A stretch of 64,000 nt of DNA, from positions 2,108,001 to 2,172,000 of the forward strand of contig CAXXDH010000003.1 in the NCBI GenBank assembly GCA_963677785.2, read 5' to 3'. This stretch comes from G963665495 sp963677785 (GTDB lineage: Bacteria; Desulfobacterota; Desulfovibrionia; Desulfovibrionales; Desulfovibrionaceae). Shown here one piece after another: positions 1-8,816 of this stretch. The notes under the pieces were generated by a model. It had not been told where the DNA came from, did not search any database, and was given only the letters and a program-made list of their open reading frames with translations. A program made the position numbers and the translations under genes. Within the stretch, counting starts at the first letter, position 1. Every line of letters begins with the position of its first letter.

Positions 1-2
1 AA

Positions 3-737
3 ATAGAAGATTATATAAAAGACGGTAACCCTAAAATTAATTTAAAGAGTAAAAATAGATCATGTATTCATGTAGAAAAATTGGGAGATATTGCTTCAAG
101 GCTTGAATCCCTGGATGTAGTTGAGAATATTGGTAACGGGTGGTTATCTATGCCAAAGAATATTGCAGATTTATTTATGCAATATATTGCTCAAAATATC
201 TCAAAAAAGTCATCAATTTCTGCAGACGCTATTACCTATAATAATTTTTATAAGTATAACAATAAAAGAACGAATGAAATTCGTAATAATGTTTTAGAAT
301 TTTTAATTCCAGTTCCAGATGGAACTATATCATTTGAAGATTTGCACAAATTTAAAGAAAAACATCATAAGATATTAGCTAAATTCCGTATGTTTGTAGA
401 AAATATAATAATTGAGATTCAACAGTTTGTGGATAATGGAGAAAATTATGAGGAAGTAAAAATGTCTGTTTTTAAGCAGATGGATTTTGAAATAAGAGAA
501 ATTGAAGATGCCATGAAAGGACAATGGAAGAATGTAATCTTAAATAAAATTGTTCCATTATTTACTATAGGTCTCCATTGTTTTTGTGACAATGTGCCAC
601 CGGAGGTAGATGTCATAGGTATGATCGCACCTTGGTTTGGTGGTAATGAAATAAATTATAGTAGAGAACCGTTGTCGTACTCAGTGTTTGCTCGAAATAA
701 ACTAAATCTCAAACCGTCATTTACCTTTAGAAAATGA
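3..737 (+). CDS. Hypothetical protein, 5' end outside window
   Basis: The reading frame is open from the first bases of the window to the stop at 735-737, so the gene almost certainly begins upstream; a TTG at 81 is only an internal possible start. About 244 residues are visible. They are strongly AT-rich compared with the genes after position 2230, with many Asn, Lys and Ile codons, which suggests acquisition from a different source. The visible part is mostly alpha-helical, with charged Lys/Glu stretches in the middle. A hydrophobic patch near the C-terminus contains several Gly, Pro and Trp residues (around IAPWFGGNE). I do not recognise a family. It lies in the cargo part of the mobilizable element, 147 bp before the next gene on the same strand. 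Confidence 0.6.
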   Translation: MEDYIKDGNPKINLKSKNRSCIHVEKLGDIASRLESLDVVENIGNGWLSMPKNIADLFMQYIAQNISKKSSISADAITYNNFYKYNNKRTNEIRNNVLEFLIPVPDGTISFEDLHKFKEKHHKILAKFRMFVENIIIEIQQFVDNGENYEEVKMSVFKQMDFEIREIEDAMKGQWKNVILNKIVPLFTIGLHCFCDNVPPEVDVIGMIAPWFGGNEINYSREPLSYSVFARNKLNLKPSFTFRK

Positions 738-884
738 TAGCAACTCTATATTTATTATGGTTAAAAGATATCTTAAATTTTTTTAGGTTTTTTTCATTCG
801 TAGAGTTACTAATTGTCGTCCATTTTTAATCGAATTTCTTGTGCATTAAGATATCGTAGAAATAGGTCTTTCGGGGTATAAAAA

Positions 885-2189
885 ATGCTGTCTCAGATTT
901 TTGGAGAGTTTAGAAAGAATAAAACCGACTCCCTGAAGCCGAAGAATTATAACGACCGCAATCTCTTTTTTAGAATTATAGATGATTTCAAAGAACGCAC
1001 TGCAGATGCGAAGAAGGAACAAAAACGAGAGCGACTACGCTCATATGCTTTGCTCGATTCTTTGAATGTTCTTGCTAGAGACGTAAAACTTCTCAATAGA
1101 TATGGAACTCAAGGCTTATTGAAAAATCTTGTGAGTGCCCTAGCCTCACTTCATGTGAAGAGCAGGGACTTGTTATTGCTTGAAAAAGGACTTTCCTACG
1201 GTGTTGCAGCTGAAAATTCTCTTTCCATTCTGGAATATCTGGATAAAGAGCAATGTAGCCCTTGGATGCCGCTCTATAAACTCAATGATCACTTTGTCTA
1301 TTTCATAAATTCCCAATTTGTAATCCCTGAATTTGTTTTTTGTGCGTACCATCCGTATTGCTCTAAAAACGTCCGTTATACGGAATATGACAATAGACTT
1401 ATTGTTTCCATTCGAATTGCCATGGAGATTTTTCTTGAAACTTCCCTTGCACTGCAATGGTATAATGCAACCCTGAAAGTCCGTACGGCATTTCTGCTAC
1501 GGCTTATCGCACATGGACAGGAATTGGCGTTTTTATTGGACCCCTCGCATTCCAGGGAAGATATTGTCGACTTCGAGCGAGAACGTGAAGAAAGACTCCT
1601 CGGGGTGATCGCGGATGAAAATAACCGCGTCATGATTCCCTGTAATCAACCGTTTGTCATTGAGGAAAAGATTGGCCTTGAATATACGTCGCGTAAATCC
1701 TTTTCCCCTTCCATTCCAGAGTTTGAACTTGAAGCAGCCATCGAAGCCCTGGAGATGCAAAAAGCTGTGTCCGCTCCAGCAAGGTCTATTGATGGATTTG
1801 CATTAGGTGAAGAGGCTGCAGCACTTTTATCTGATCTTGAAACGCGATACCCCCGCAAGGAAGTATACTTTGCTCTTTTGGGGCATGAATTTGAATCTTT
1901 GGGTCACCGCTGGAGGTTCAAGGAATTTTGGAGCTGGCTGGAGGACTTTTTATCACAAGAACCATTCATGGGAAAAAGTCTCGATGGTCATAGCATCTGC
2001 ATCGATTTTTCTGATGGCAGAGTTATTCATACCGGACTTCTGAATAATTCCGACAATTATAGTTCTCTTATCAATAGTGGGTTTCGCACAAATGTATTTC
2101 CCAAGTTGAAGCCTATTATCTCGGAAATACATACTTTTTGTTCTGAAAATAATATTTCGCATATACTGAATATGATCAGTATTCATTAA
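885..2189 (+). CDS. Hypothetical protein (434 aa)
   Basis: This is a complete ORF from ATG to TAA with no competing frame of similar quality. The N-terminal 70 residues are rich in Lys, Arg and Glu (a KKEQKRERLR stretch) and probably helical. The middle is hydrophobic and helical. The C-terminus looks alpha/beta, with a short repeated Ser/Asn-rich run before the stop. No signal peptide or convincing transmembrane helix is visible, so it is probably cytoplasmic. I recognise no catalytic motif or family. With the preceding gene it forms the unknown cargo ahead of the replication and mobilization genes. Base composition is intermediate between the AT-rich gene before it and the GC-richer primase after it. 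Confidence 0.6.
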   Translation: MLSQIFGEFRKNKTDSLKPKNYNDRNLFFRIIDDFKERTADAKKEQKRERLRSYALLDSLNVLARDVKLLNRYGTQGLLKNLVSALASLHVKSRDLLLLEKGLSYGVAAENSLSILEYLDKEQCSPWMPLYKLNDHFVYFINSQFVIPEFVFCAYHPYCSKNVRYTEYDNRLIVSIRIAMEIFLETSLALQWYNATLKVRTAFLLRLIAHGQELAFLLDPSHSREDIVDFEREREERLLGVIADENNRVMIPCNQPFVIEEKIGLEYTSRKSFSPSIPEFELEAAIEALEMQKAVSAPARSIDGFALGEEAAALLSDLETRYPRKEVYFALLGHEFESLGHRWRFKEFWSWLEDFLSQEPFMGKSLDGHSICIDFSDGRVIHTGLLNNSDNYSSLINSGFRTNVFPKLKPIISEIHTFCSENNISHILNMISIH

Positions 2190-2236
2190 AAAAATCGCCT
2201 ACCTTCAGAATAATTCACAATTCTGGAGGTATGACG

Positions 2237-2497
2237 ATGTCATTCAAAAAGTTAAAAAAGCTCACCACACCCCCTGATTCAGGCGACTCCTTTTTCGAAT
2301 CGCTGCGTAAAGCCCTTCCCGCTGTTTTCCCGCGAAAAGATCTCCCCAGATACATTGGGAGCCTGATCAGCGTCGGCTATATGGCCAATCTCGATTCGTC
2401 AGGCCAAGGTCCTGAATCCCGGCGCATCGGCGGCAATATCGTCTATGAGCGCGATTCCTTCATCCTCTGGCTTATCTCGCGCATGGAGGAAATGTAA
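2237..2497 (+). CDS. AlpA/excisionase-like DNA-binding protein
   Basis: An 86-residue protein. The first ATG at 2231 touches the ribosome-binding sequence (ctggaggt ends at 2230), whereas the ATG at 2237 has normal spacing, so I choose 2237. The segment from about residue 25 on (PRKDLPRYIG, then a Gly/Asn loop and IVYERDSFILWL) has the layout of winged-helix AlpA or excisionase proteins, where a short DNA-contacting wing precedes an R-D-L-x-x-W-L helix. Such proteins regulate or direct excision of integrated elements. It ends directly before the GTG of the primase gene with no gap, so the two are co-transcribed. The family call is from pattern only; some other small MerR-like regulator remains possible. 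Confidence 0.6.
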   Translation: MSFKKLKKLTTPPDSGDSFFESLRKALPAVFPRKDLPRYIGSLISVGYMANLDSSGQGPESRRIGGNIVYERDSFILWLISRMEEM

Positions 2498-4618
2498 GTG
2501 CTCAATTATCCACAGATCAACATCATGTCGGTTGCCGCTGCTGCGTTGGAATATGCGCAGTCAGGCATTCCCGTGTTTCCCTGCAAAGACAAAAGGCCGC
2601 TTACTGCCCATGGCTTCAAGGACGCTTCGCTTGATTCCGAAAAAGTGCAAGCCTGGTGGCAACAATATCCTGAGGCCAACATTGGCAGCCCGACAGGGGC
2701 GCATAGTTTCGTGCTGGATATTGATTTGCCGGATGGTCCTGCGTCTCTGGAAGCACTCACTGTGGCCAATGGTCCTCTCCCGGAAACGCTCGAGCAGACG
2801 ACCGGCAGTGGGGGCAAACATTTGTTTTTCAAAATTCCTCCGGGCATTGAGCTGCACAATTCGGCGGGCAAAATCGGCAACGGGCTCGATATCCGCGCCC
2901 AGGGCGGTTATGTGATTCTGCCGCCGTCTCTACATACGTCCGGAAACAGGTACCAGTGGGGCCAATACGTAAAAACTCAGGAAGCGCCTGCCTGGCTGAT
3001 TGAGAAAATTACTGGACAAACCCTTTCATCCAATAAGCCGCTTACGGTTGATCTGACCACCGCGCCGGCAACTGCCAGGGAACACTTGGCCGCCATCACC
3101 GCAGCAAAGGAAGGACAACGCAATGATTCGCTCAACAGGGCTTGTTTCGCCATCGGTCAATTGATCACGCGAGGCGATTTCACAAAAAAGGATGTCATCG
3201 GCCATTTGTACGCAGCGGCGAAGGCCGTGGGACTTCCCGCAGGTGAATCTTTCCGGACCATACAGAATGGCATCGAGGCCGGGAAAAAGAATCCTTTAAA
3301 GGATACGCCCGACCTTGCCTCAAGCAAAGAACTGAATATTTTTCCCTGGCCGGTCGCGGATCCCGCCATGTTTTCCGGTTTCGCGGGAGAATTCGTCGAA
3401 TTCGCCACAGAGGATTCCGAAGCCGACCCCATCGCGGTTTTGGTTACATTCCTTTCGCGTTTTGGCATTGAAGCTGGTCGCGGGCCTTGTATTGTGGCCG
3501 GGAATCGACAACATGCGCGTATCAACGCTGTCCTGGTCGGGCAAAGCTCCAAAGCAAGAAAGGGAACCTCATGTGTTCCCATTGAGGCACTTTTCAATAT
3601 TTCGGAGGATAAATGGAATCTTGCCCAATTTAGCCCAGGCCCATTGTCCAGTGGCGAAGGCATAATCTACACGATTCGGGACGAACGGCGCGAATACGTG
3701 GTCGATAAACAAAAGAACTCTGGAAAATTCATCGTCACTGACCCAGGTATCGAAGACAAACGGCTTCATGTCATCGATGAGGAGTTTGCCGGGGCGTTGT
3801 CCTGCTCAAAACGTGATGGCAATACGCTTTCATCTATTATTAGAGGGAGTTATGACGGCCATAAAGTTGAGCCTCTCATAAAGACAAGCAAAATTGGTGC
3901 ATCATCACCGCACGTTGCCATTGTCACCCATATTACCAAACGTGAGTTGCTCAACAAAATGGATATGGTGGAAGCCTTCAATGGGTTTGCCAATCGTTTT
4001 TTATGGGTTTGCGTACGCCGTCAAAAGCTAGTCCCGTTTCCTCAGCCGTTGGATGAAGGCAGATTGCAAAAATTCAGGCAACGCCTTGTAAATATCCTCA
4101 GAACCAACACGGATCGAGGGGATATTCCCTTAAATTCGGAAGCAAAAAAACTGTGGGGTGAGGTTTATCCTCTGCTTACACAAGAGAAGCCGGGGCTTGC
4201 TGGGGCCATTTCGAGTCGAGCTGAGACCAATACGATACGTTTAGCCCTGATATACGCGCTACTCGACACCGCTACAGAGGTTGAAAAAGCACATTTACAG
4301 TCCGCTCTTGCCCTCTGGGATTATTGCGAACAATCCGTCCAGTTCATTTTTGGAGAAGTTGATGCCGGATCAACGGAGAGACGTATCCTGGAAGCCATGC
4401 GTGAGAAAGGCCAACTGGATACGCGCGGATTGTACGACATTTTTTCCAGAAATATATCAAAGCGACATCTTGAAGATGCGCTGGCATCACTCATTGCCAG
4501 TGCGCGTATCGTCGTTGAAACGCAAAAATCCGGCACTCGCGGACGCCCCAAAAAAATATTCTCTCTCTGCGAAAAAAACGAATTAAACGAAAAAAAAGCG
4601 GACCCGGCCAATGGATAA
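2498..4618 (+). CDS. Prim-pol primase/polymerase with DUF3987 domain
   Basis: A 706-residue replication protein starting at GTG immediately after the stop of the preceding gene. Residues about 10-165 match the bifunctional primase/polymerase domain: the metal-binding pair sits in VLDIDLP (Asp74, Asp76), followed by GSGGKHLFF (about 103-111) and GLDIRAQGGYVILPPS (Asp131). The remainder resembles DUF3987 helicase-like domains, with a degenerate P-loop (GQSSKARKGTS near residue 350) and a Walker B-like segment before the DEEFAGAL motif. Proteins of this architecture prime and unwind DNA for plasmids, phages and integrative elements. Position beside oriT and mob genes supports a role in replicating the excised element. 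The C-terminus is Lys-rich and overlaps the frame of the region leading to mobC. Confidence 0.85.
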   Translation: MLNYPQINIMSVAAAALEYAQSGIPVFPCKDKRPLTAHGFKDASLDSEKVQAWWQQYPEANIGSPTGAHSFVLDIDLPDGPASLEALTVANGPLPETLEQTTGSGGKHLFFKIPPGIELHNSAGKIGNGLDIRAQGGYVILPPSLHTSGNRYQWGQYVKTQEAPAWLIEKITGQTLSSNKPLTVDLTTAPATAREHLAAITAAKEGQRNDSLNRACFAIGQLITRGDFTKKDVIGHLYAAAKAVGLPAGESFRTIQNGIEAGKKNPLKDTPDLASSKELNIFPWPVADPAMFSGFAGEFVEFATEDSEADPIAVLVTFLSRFGIEAGRGPCIVAGNRQHARINAVLVGQSSKARKGTSCVPIEALFNISEDKWNLAQFSPGPLSSGEGIIYTIRDERREYVVDKQKNSGKFIVTDPGIEDKRLHVIDEEFAGALSCSKRDGNTLSSIIRGSYDGHKVEPLIKTSKIGASSPHVAIVTHITKRELLNKMDMVEAFNGFANRFLWVCVRRQKLVPFPQPLDEGRLQKFRQRLVNILRTNTDRGDIPLNSEAKKLWGEVYPLLTQEKPGLAGAISSRAETNTIRLALIYALLDTATEVEKAHLQSALALWDYCEQSVQFIFGEVDAGSTERRILEAMREKGQLDTRGLYDIFSRNISKRHLEDALASLIASARIVVETQKSGTRGRPKKIFSLCEKNELNEKKADPANG

Positions 4619-4730
4619 AAATCGTTTTGTTCGTTTAATTCGTCAACAATCCGGACAAGAAAAAGCAAGGCGAAATGAGCACGATGCAAGCACAAAAGCA
4701 TTGTTTTTTGGTCCGCCGCAATCGTTCGGA

Positions 4731-4790
4731 GGCCAGCCTACCCTTCGTGGGTACACCCACTCAGGGGCTGGCCAGGGGTGCCCCCTTGGA
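4731..4790. other. Candidate origin of transfer (oriT)
   Basis: In the non-coding stretch directly upstream of mobC there is a nested dyad: outer arms GGCCAGCC (4731-4738) and GGCTGGCC (4766-4773), inner arms GTGGGT (4747-4752) and ACCCAC (4755-4760). A further hairpin-prone GGGGTGCCCC block follows at about 4775-4787. Relaxases usually nick beside such inverted repeats next to mobC. No nic sequence can be assigned with confidence. Confidence 0.5.
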
Positions 4791-4823
4791 TCCCCGCAAC
4801 GTCAACGGCAAAGAGGTGAGTCC

Positions 4824-5117
4824 ATGAGACGCGATCAGTGGATCAAAATACGTGTCTCCACAGAGGAGAAAAAGAGTTTCGAGCAGAAAGCGAACGAATC
4901 AGGAATGACCATGGCCGATCTCATCCGCCAGCGTCTTTTGACATTTCGAATTCGAAAGACAGCGCATGAGCAGGAACGCATCAGAATGCTCGCCCGCGTC
5001 GGAAACAACATCAATCAACTGGCCCGCTGGGCCAATAGCCATAAGAGCGGCCTGGAAGCGATCCAGATAATCATGCGCCTCGATGCCATTCTGCAAGAGC
5101 TGCGCAAGGAGTCCTGA
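4824..5117 (+). CDS. mobC: MobC-family relaxosome accessory protein
   Basis: A 97-residue protein. The frame extends upstream, but ATG 4824 is preceded by AGAGGTGAG at good spacing and begins where family similarity begins. The N-terminus (WIKIRVSTEEKKSFEQKA) is a ribbon-helix-helix-like DNA-binding segment, and the central RVGNNINQLARWAN motif is the hallmark of MobC/MbeC mobilization proteins. MobC proteins bind or melt oriT and help the relaxase nick. The stop overlaps the start of the relaxase gene (TGATG at 5115-5119), so the two are translationally coupled. The same GNNI-Q-ARW motif reappears as a remnant near 43670. Confidence 0.85.
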   Translation: MRRDQWIKIRVSTEEKKSFEQKANESGMTMADLIRQRLLTFRIRKTAHEQERIRMLARVGNNINQLARWANSHKSGLEAIQIIMRLDAILQELRKES

Positions 5118-5629
5118 TGTACATGAAGGTATTTCCCCATGGCAAAGGGGCGGGAAGCGGCCCGGTCAATTATCTCATCCGTACGGATTACCCCGGACGT
5201 GATGAAAATCCGCCAGAAGTGCTTCGCGGGGATCCGGAGACAACCCGCGAATTGATCGATTCGCAGGACCGGACATGGAAGTTCACCGCCGGAGTGCTTT
5301 CCAGCGCACCGGGAGACGAGGTCACACCGGACAAGGAAAAGGAACTCATGGACTCATTCGAGTCCGTGGCATTCGCCGGGCTGCAGTCGGACCAGTACGA
5401 CATCCTTTGGGTACGGCATACGCACGCCGACCACCACGAATTGCATTTCGTAATCCCGCGTATGGAGTTGCATTCGGGCAAGGCCTACAACCCGTGCCCG
5501 CCGGGCTGGCAAAAGGACTTCGATGTCTTCCGTGATCTCTTCAACTGGCGCGAAGGCTGGGTAATCCCCCCGAAAAATAGTTGTCCTCAAAAGTAGAATT
5601 TTCTCGTAAACCCGAGCGAGGAGATTCGC

Positions 5630-5896
5630 ATGAAAAAATCACGTTTCACGGATAGCCAGATTTTGAATATTTTGAAGCAGGCCGAGAACGGAATAGCCGT
5701 TTCTGAGTTATGCCGCGAACACAGCATGAGCAATGCGACTTTTTACAAATGGCGAGCCAAATATGGAGGGATGGATGTTTCCTTGATGGCTCGAATGAAA
5801 GAGCTGGAAAAAGAAAATAACCAGCTCAAAAAAATGTACGCTGAGTCGCAGATGAAAGCTGAAGTTCTCCAGGAAGCACTCTCAAAAAAGTGGTAA
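5630..5896 (+). CDS. IS3 transposase OrfA (copy A)
   Basis: An 88-residue helix-turn-helix protein (KKSRFTDSQILNILKQAE, then NATFYKWRAKYGGMD) followed by a leucine-zipper-like coiled coil. It binds the IS ends. Near its 3' end the run AAAAAAG at 5884-5890 forms a canonical A-AAA-AAG slippery site. A -1 shift there would fuse OrfA to OrfB and give the full transposase. Its sequence is of the IS407-group type. The predicted protein is identical to that of the inverted copy at 16763-17029, indicating recent transposition or gene conversion. Confidence 0.9.
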   Translation: MKKSRFTDSQILNILKQAENGIAVSELCREHSMSNATFYKWRAKYGGMDVSLMARMKELEKENNQLKKMYAESQMKAEVLQEALSKKW

Positions 5897-6717
5897 GGCC
5901 ATCTCGTCGCCGCGAGATGGCCCAAGACGCCGTGAAAATGAAGCAAATGAACATACGCCAGGCCTGTGAAGCGTTTGCTATAAGTCAGACTTGCTATCGG
6001 TATGAACCGAAGCTTGTAGCTGAAAATGATCTCATAGCAGATTGGTTGATTCGGTTAACCACGAACCAGAGGAACTGGGGCTTTGGCCTTTGCTATCTCT
6101 ATCTTCGTAATGTTCAGGGCTTTGGTTGGAACCACAAAAGAGTTTACCGCATATACCGTGAGCTAGAGCTGAACATGCGGATCAAACCCAAGAAAAGGAT
6201 CATTCGGGAAAGGCCTGAACCATTGGCTCAACCGGACACAATTAATCAAGTCTGGTCCATGGACTTCATGCATGATCAACTTATCAATGGTCGTAACTTC
6301 AGGCTTTTCAATGTGATCGATGATTTTAACCGTGAAGGCTTAGGCATAGAAGTGGATTTCTCGTTGCCTGCGGAGAGAGTGATTCGCAGCCTGGACCAGA
6401 TCATTGAATGGCGTGGAAAACCGAAAGCAATACGTTGTGATAACGGACCAGAATATATCAGTAGCAAGCTCCAGGCCTGGGCGAAGATGAACAGTATAGA
6501 GCTTAATTACATTCAGCCAGGAAATCCTCAGCAAAATGCCTATGTTGAACGCTATAACAGAACGGTACGCTACGATTGGCTGAATCAGTACCTGTTTGAT
6601 TGTATTGAAGAAGTCCAGGACTTCGCAACCAAGTGGCTCTGGATATATAACAATGAACGGCCAAACATGGCCATTGGTGGCATTACTCCTATGCAAAAAT
6701 TGAGAACGGCAGCATAG
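5890..6717 (+). CDS. IS3 transposase OrfB (copy A)
   Basis: 275 residues carrying an integrase-core (rve) DDE domain. Recognisable segments are VWSMDFMHDQL (first Asp), IRCDNGPEYIS (second Asp) and QQNAYVERYNRTVR (Glu), ending with WIYNNERPNMAIGG. The listed GTG start overlaps the end of OrfA, but expression by programmed -1 frameshift from OrfA is more likely in this family. It catalyses cut-and-circularise transposition of the element. It is intact and therefore potentially active on both copies in the window. Confidence 0.9.
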   Translation: MVRPSRRREMAQDAVKMKQMNIRQACEAFAISQTCYRYEPKLVAENDLIADWLIRLTTNQRNWGFGLCYLYLRNVQGFGWNHKRVYRIYRELELNMRIKPKKRIIRERPEPLAQPDTINQVWSMDFMHDQLINGRNFRLFNVIDDFNREGLGIEVDFSLPAERVIRSLDQIIEWRGKPKAIRCDNGPEYISSKLQAWAKMNSIELNYIQPGNPQQNAYVERYNRTVRYDWLNQYLFDCIEEVQDFATKWLWIYNNERPNMAIGGITPMQKLRTAA

Positions 6718-7059
6718 CCTCTACTTCTGAGAGATACTAAAAATGGGAGGATTACCGCTGGGCCAGACCGGACGATCCGGAGCGTGCGCGCGCTTACAAG
6801 CCCTCTCACACGGATTTGCACCAGGCGCGGCTGAAACGCTGGGGCAAGGCGGACAAAGAGGACATTAAGGAAGATCCGCGCCAGCTCATACATGCCTACA
6901 TTACCCAACGTATTGAAGCCGGGCTGGTAACTAACAGGACCGAAATGGTCAGCGCCCTCCATGAAGCTGGACTGGAAACGCCGCGTATTGGCAAGAACTA
7001 TCTGACTGTCATGGATCCGGATTCAGGAACCCGCATCCGTATGAAAGGAGAAATTTATA

Positions 7060-7578
7060 ATGAGTATTGGAGACTTGAGCAGCAAACTCAAAGAGAAAAT
7101 AGACCAGGATCGCCAGACTCTGGAGAAGATCGCCAACGAAGAGTTCGAGAACTTTCAAAAGAGCTTGAACGCGTCATTGCAAAGCGCGCTGGATACAACT
7201 TCGAACGCTATAGATGCGCAGCTCCAGCCCTGGAATCAGAAAATTACTGGCCAGCTCCAGGAACTGGAAAGCAGGAATACGCTGTTTCACAAGACCATAG
7301 CCCGGAGCTGCTTTCATACAGCCCTGCTCGGCTTTTTTCTGGTGCTGGGCATAACCATCGGCGCATGGGGCCTGATCAAGGTAATGAGCAATCGGGTCAG
7401 CGACCTGGAAACCCGGCAAGAACGCCTGCAAGCCAGCATAAAAAATCTCCAGGAACAAACCTGGGGCCTCGAATTGTTGGAACGGGACTCGGGCCGGTTC
7501 ATCCTGCTGCCCAAGGGCATGACCGTCAAAACCGACTGGACCTTCAACAAACAGAAAGCCCTCAAGCTGGAGGAGTAA
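7060..7578 (+). CDS. MbeB/MobB-like mobilization protein, nested
   Basis: 172 residues encoded in a second frame entirely inside the 3' part of the relaxase gene, starting at an ATG preceded by AAAGGAGAAA. The N-terminal 80 residues are a charged helical region, followed by one strong transmembrane helix (about residues 86-108, ALLGFFLVLGITIGAWG) and a coiled-coil C-terminus. A membrane-anchored helical MobB/MbeB nested in the relaxase gene is the defining arrangement of ColE1-type mobilization operons. Such proteins help the relaxosome engage a coupling protein of a conjugative helper. The function is inferred from position and topology rather than from direct sequence identity. Confidence 0.75.
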   Translation: MSIGDLSSKLKEKIDQDRQTLEKIANEEFENFQKSLNASLQSALDTTSNAIDAQLQPWNQKITGQLQELESRNTLFHKTIARSCFHTALLGFFLVLGITIGAWGLIKVMSNRVSDLETRQERLQASIKNLQEQTWGLELLERDSGRFILLPKGMTVKTDWTFNKQKALKLEE

Positions 7579-7581
7579 ACC

Positions 7582-7797
7582 ATGAGCAAGACCGAACTCG
7601 AACGCCACGTATTGCATGGCCTGGAAAAGTTGGATCAGGAAATACGCGCCAGACAAACCCAGCAGGACCAGGCAATCCAGAATCTAGCCAACACAGTGAA
7701 CGACCACACCACCGAGATACAGCAGCTCAACGATTTCTACAAAAGCTTGGAGCCGCTATTGCAGCGTTTGAACGCTATTTTGGGGAAAGTGAGATAG
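7582..7797 (+). CDS. MbeD/MobD-like mobilization protein, nested
   Basis: 71 residues, almost entirely coiled coil (heptad-like ELERHVLHGLEKLDQEI, then further Gln-rich helices), starting 3 nt after the stop of the mbeB-like gene. It lies in an alternative frame of the relaxase gene. In ColE1 relatives, mbeD follows mbeB in the same nested position and encodes a short coiled-coil protein linked to mobilization or entry exclusion. Size, order and nesting all agree with that assignment, though so short a coiled coil cannot prove it. Confidence 0.7.
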   Translation: MSKTELERHVLHGLEKLDQEIRARQTQQDQAIQNLANTVNDHTTEIQQLNDFYKSLEPLLQRLNAILGKVR

Positions 7798-7928
7798 GTT
7801 TTCGGTTGATGCGTATGCAAAGAGGTAGGGGGAGGGATGATGGGTTTGAGATGTAGCAACCAGTGGATTGGGTAGAGTTTTTTTGGACACCGAATTGGGG
7901 TTAAGAATTAATCCCCAGGAGGTTGTTC

Positions 7929-8138
7929 ATGAACAAATCAAAAACTCCAGGAGATAGGCCAATCAATTTCGAACTCATGATGAATCTTGGACACAGTGGA
8001 AAATTTTTTCGAAGTTCATATTTGTCATACAAAATGAACAATTGTAAAGGAATAAACAATCTTCAGCATACTCATGCCGAAAAACCAAAGACAACATCCC
8101 AAGCCATTAAGGGGCTTGACATAGGTAAAATTATGTAG
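7929..8138 (+). CDS. Small hypothetical protein
   Basis: 69 residues from ATG 7929, which has a well-placed CAGGAGG ribosome-binding sequence. The product is basic, with no recognised motif. It lies between the end of the mobilization operon and the IS-end repeat at 8214. Sequence just upstream (tttttggacacc near 7880) resembles the start of some IS ends, so this could be IS-associated debris. The rest of 7857-8286 shows no other gene. Confidence 0.3.
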   Translation: MNKSKTPGDRPINFELMMNLGHSGKFFRSSYLSYKMNNCKGINNLQHTHAEKPKTTSQAIKGLDIGKIM

Positions 8139-8213
8139 CCACTATACCTTTTAACCTTTTTCGCTCGCAGTGAATATCCAATACCCTAATGGTGTGGCGC
8201 TTCATTCGTTCCT

Positions 8214-8269
8214 CTGCATGAGCGAAGCCTAACCTCTCAGTCCGTGTCACTCATATTTGGGGCACGTCA
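8214..8269 (-). repeat. 56-bp inverted repeat, left copy (IS-end-like)
   Basis: The complement of this segment matches 15633-15688 at about 45 of 56 positions. Read on the minus strand it begins TGACGTGCCCCAAATATGAG, the style of an IS3-family terminus, and points away from the STAND gene. It marks the left edge of that gene. Confidence 0.65.
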
Positions 8270-8816
8270 GCCTGGAGAAAAGTGTTTTGACTTTACCAAA
8301 TATTGACTTCAAAAAAATTCGTCCCCACCATGGCAGCCAAAATTTGGGGTTTGAGGAATTATGTTGTCAGTTAGCAGCGTTAGAAGAGGTACCGCAAAAA
8401 GAGAAATTTTATCGAAAAGGACCAGGAGGTGATGCAGGTGTCGAGTGCTACGCAACCCTAAAGGATGGATTTGAAATAGGTTGGCAAGCAAAATATTTTT
8501 TTGATTTTGAATCTACGCAGCTCCAACAGCTCAATGACTCTATCCTCACAGCTTTAACAAAACACCCAAAACTGAGTAAGTATATTGTCTGTCTACCTAT
8601 AGACTTAAGAGACTCCAGGGCGGACAACAGCAAATCAAAAACACAATTGGCACGTTGGCAGGATTGGGTTTCAAAATGGGAACTTAAAGCATCAAGTCTA
8701 GGCCGTAGTATCACTTTGGAGTTATGGAGCCTCAGCTCTATTACTGAGCGACTAGTACGGGATAACCCTCTTTATACAGGGCGCCTCTTATACTGGTTCG
8801 ATGAAGTGTCATTTTC

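Larger units (their letters stand above)
5560..6756 (+). mobile_element. IS3-family element, copy A (IS407-like)
   Basis: 1197 bp with related ends: GGTAATCCCCCC at the left and the complement of GGTAATCCTCCC at the right. It is flanked by the 4-bp duplication GCTG (5556-5559 and 6757-6760), the duplication size typical of the IS407 group. Copy B at 15903-17099 has the same length and identical predicted proteins in the opposite orientation. Confidence 0.9.
5117..7856 (+). pseudogene. MbeA/MOB-HEN-like relaxase, split by IS3
   Basis: The gene starts at ATG 5117, overlapping the mobC stop, and is broken at 5560 by an IS3 element. Removing the IS and one copy of the 4-bp duplication GCTG restores an open frame of 512 codons, very close to the size of ColE1 MbeA. 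The N-terminal part contains WVRHTHADHHELHFVIPRMEL, matching the position of the H-E-N catalytic signature, but with His where MbeA has Asn (H...E.H). After the IS the frame resumes with ARPDDPERARAY, also reminiscent of ColE1 relaxases. Two mob genes are nested in its distal part. The split protein (5117-5596 as it stands) retains the catalytic motif but lacks two thirds of its length. Confidence 0.85.
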
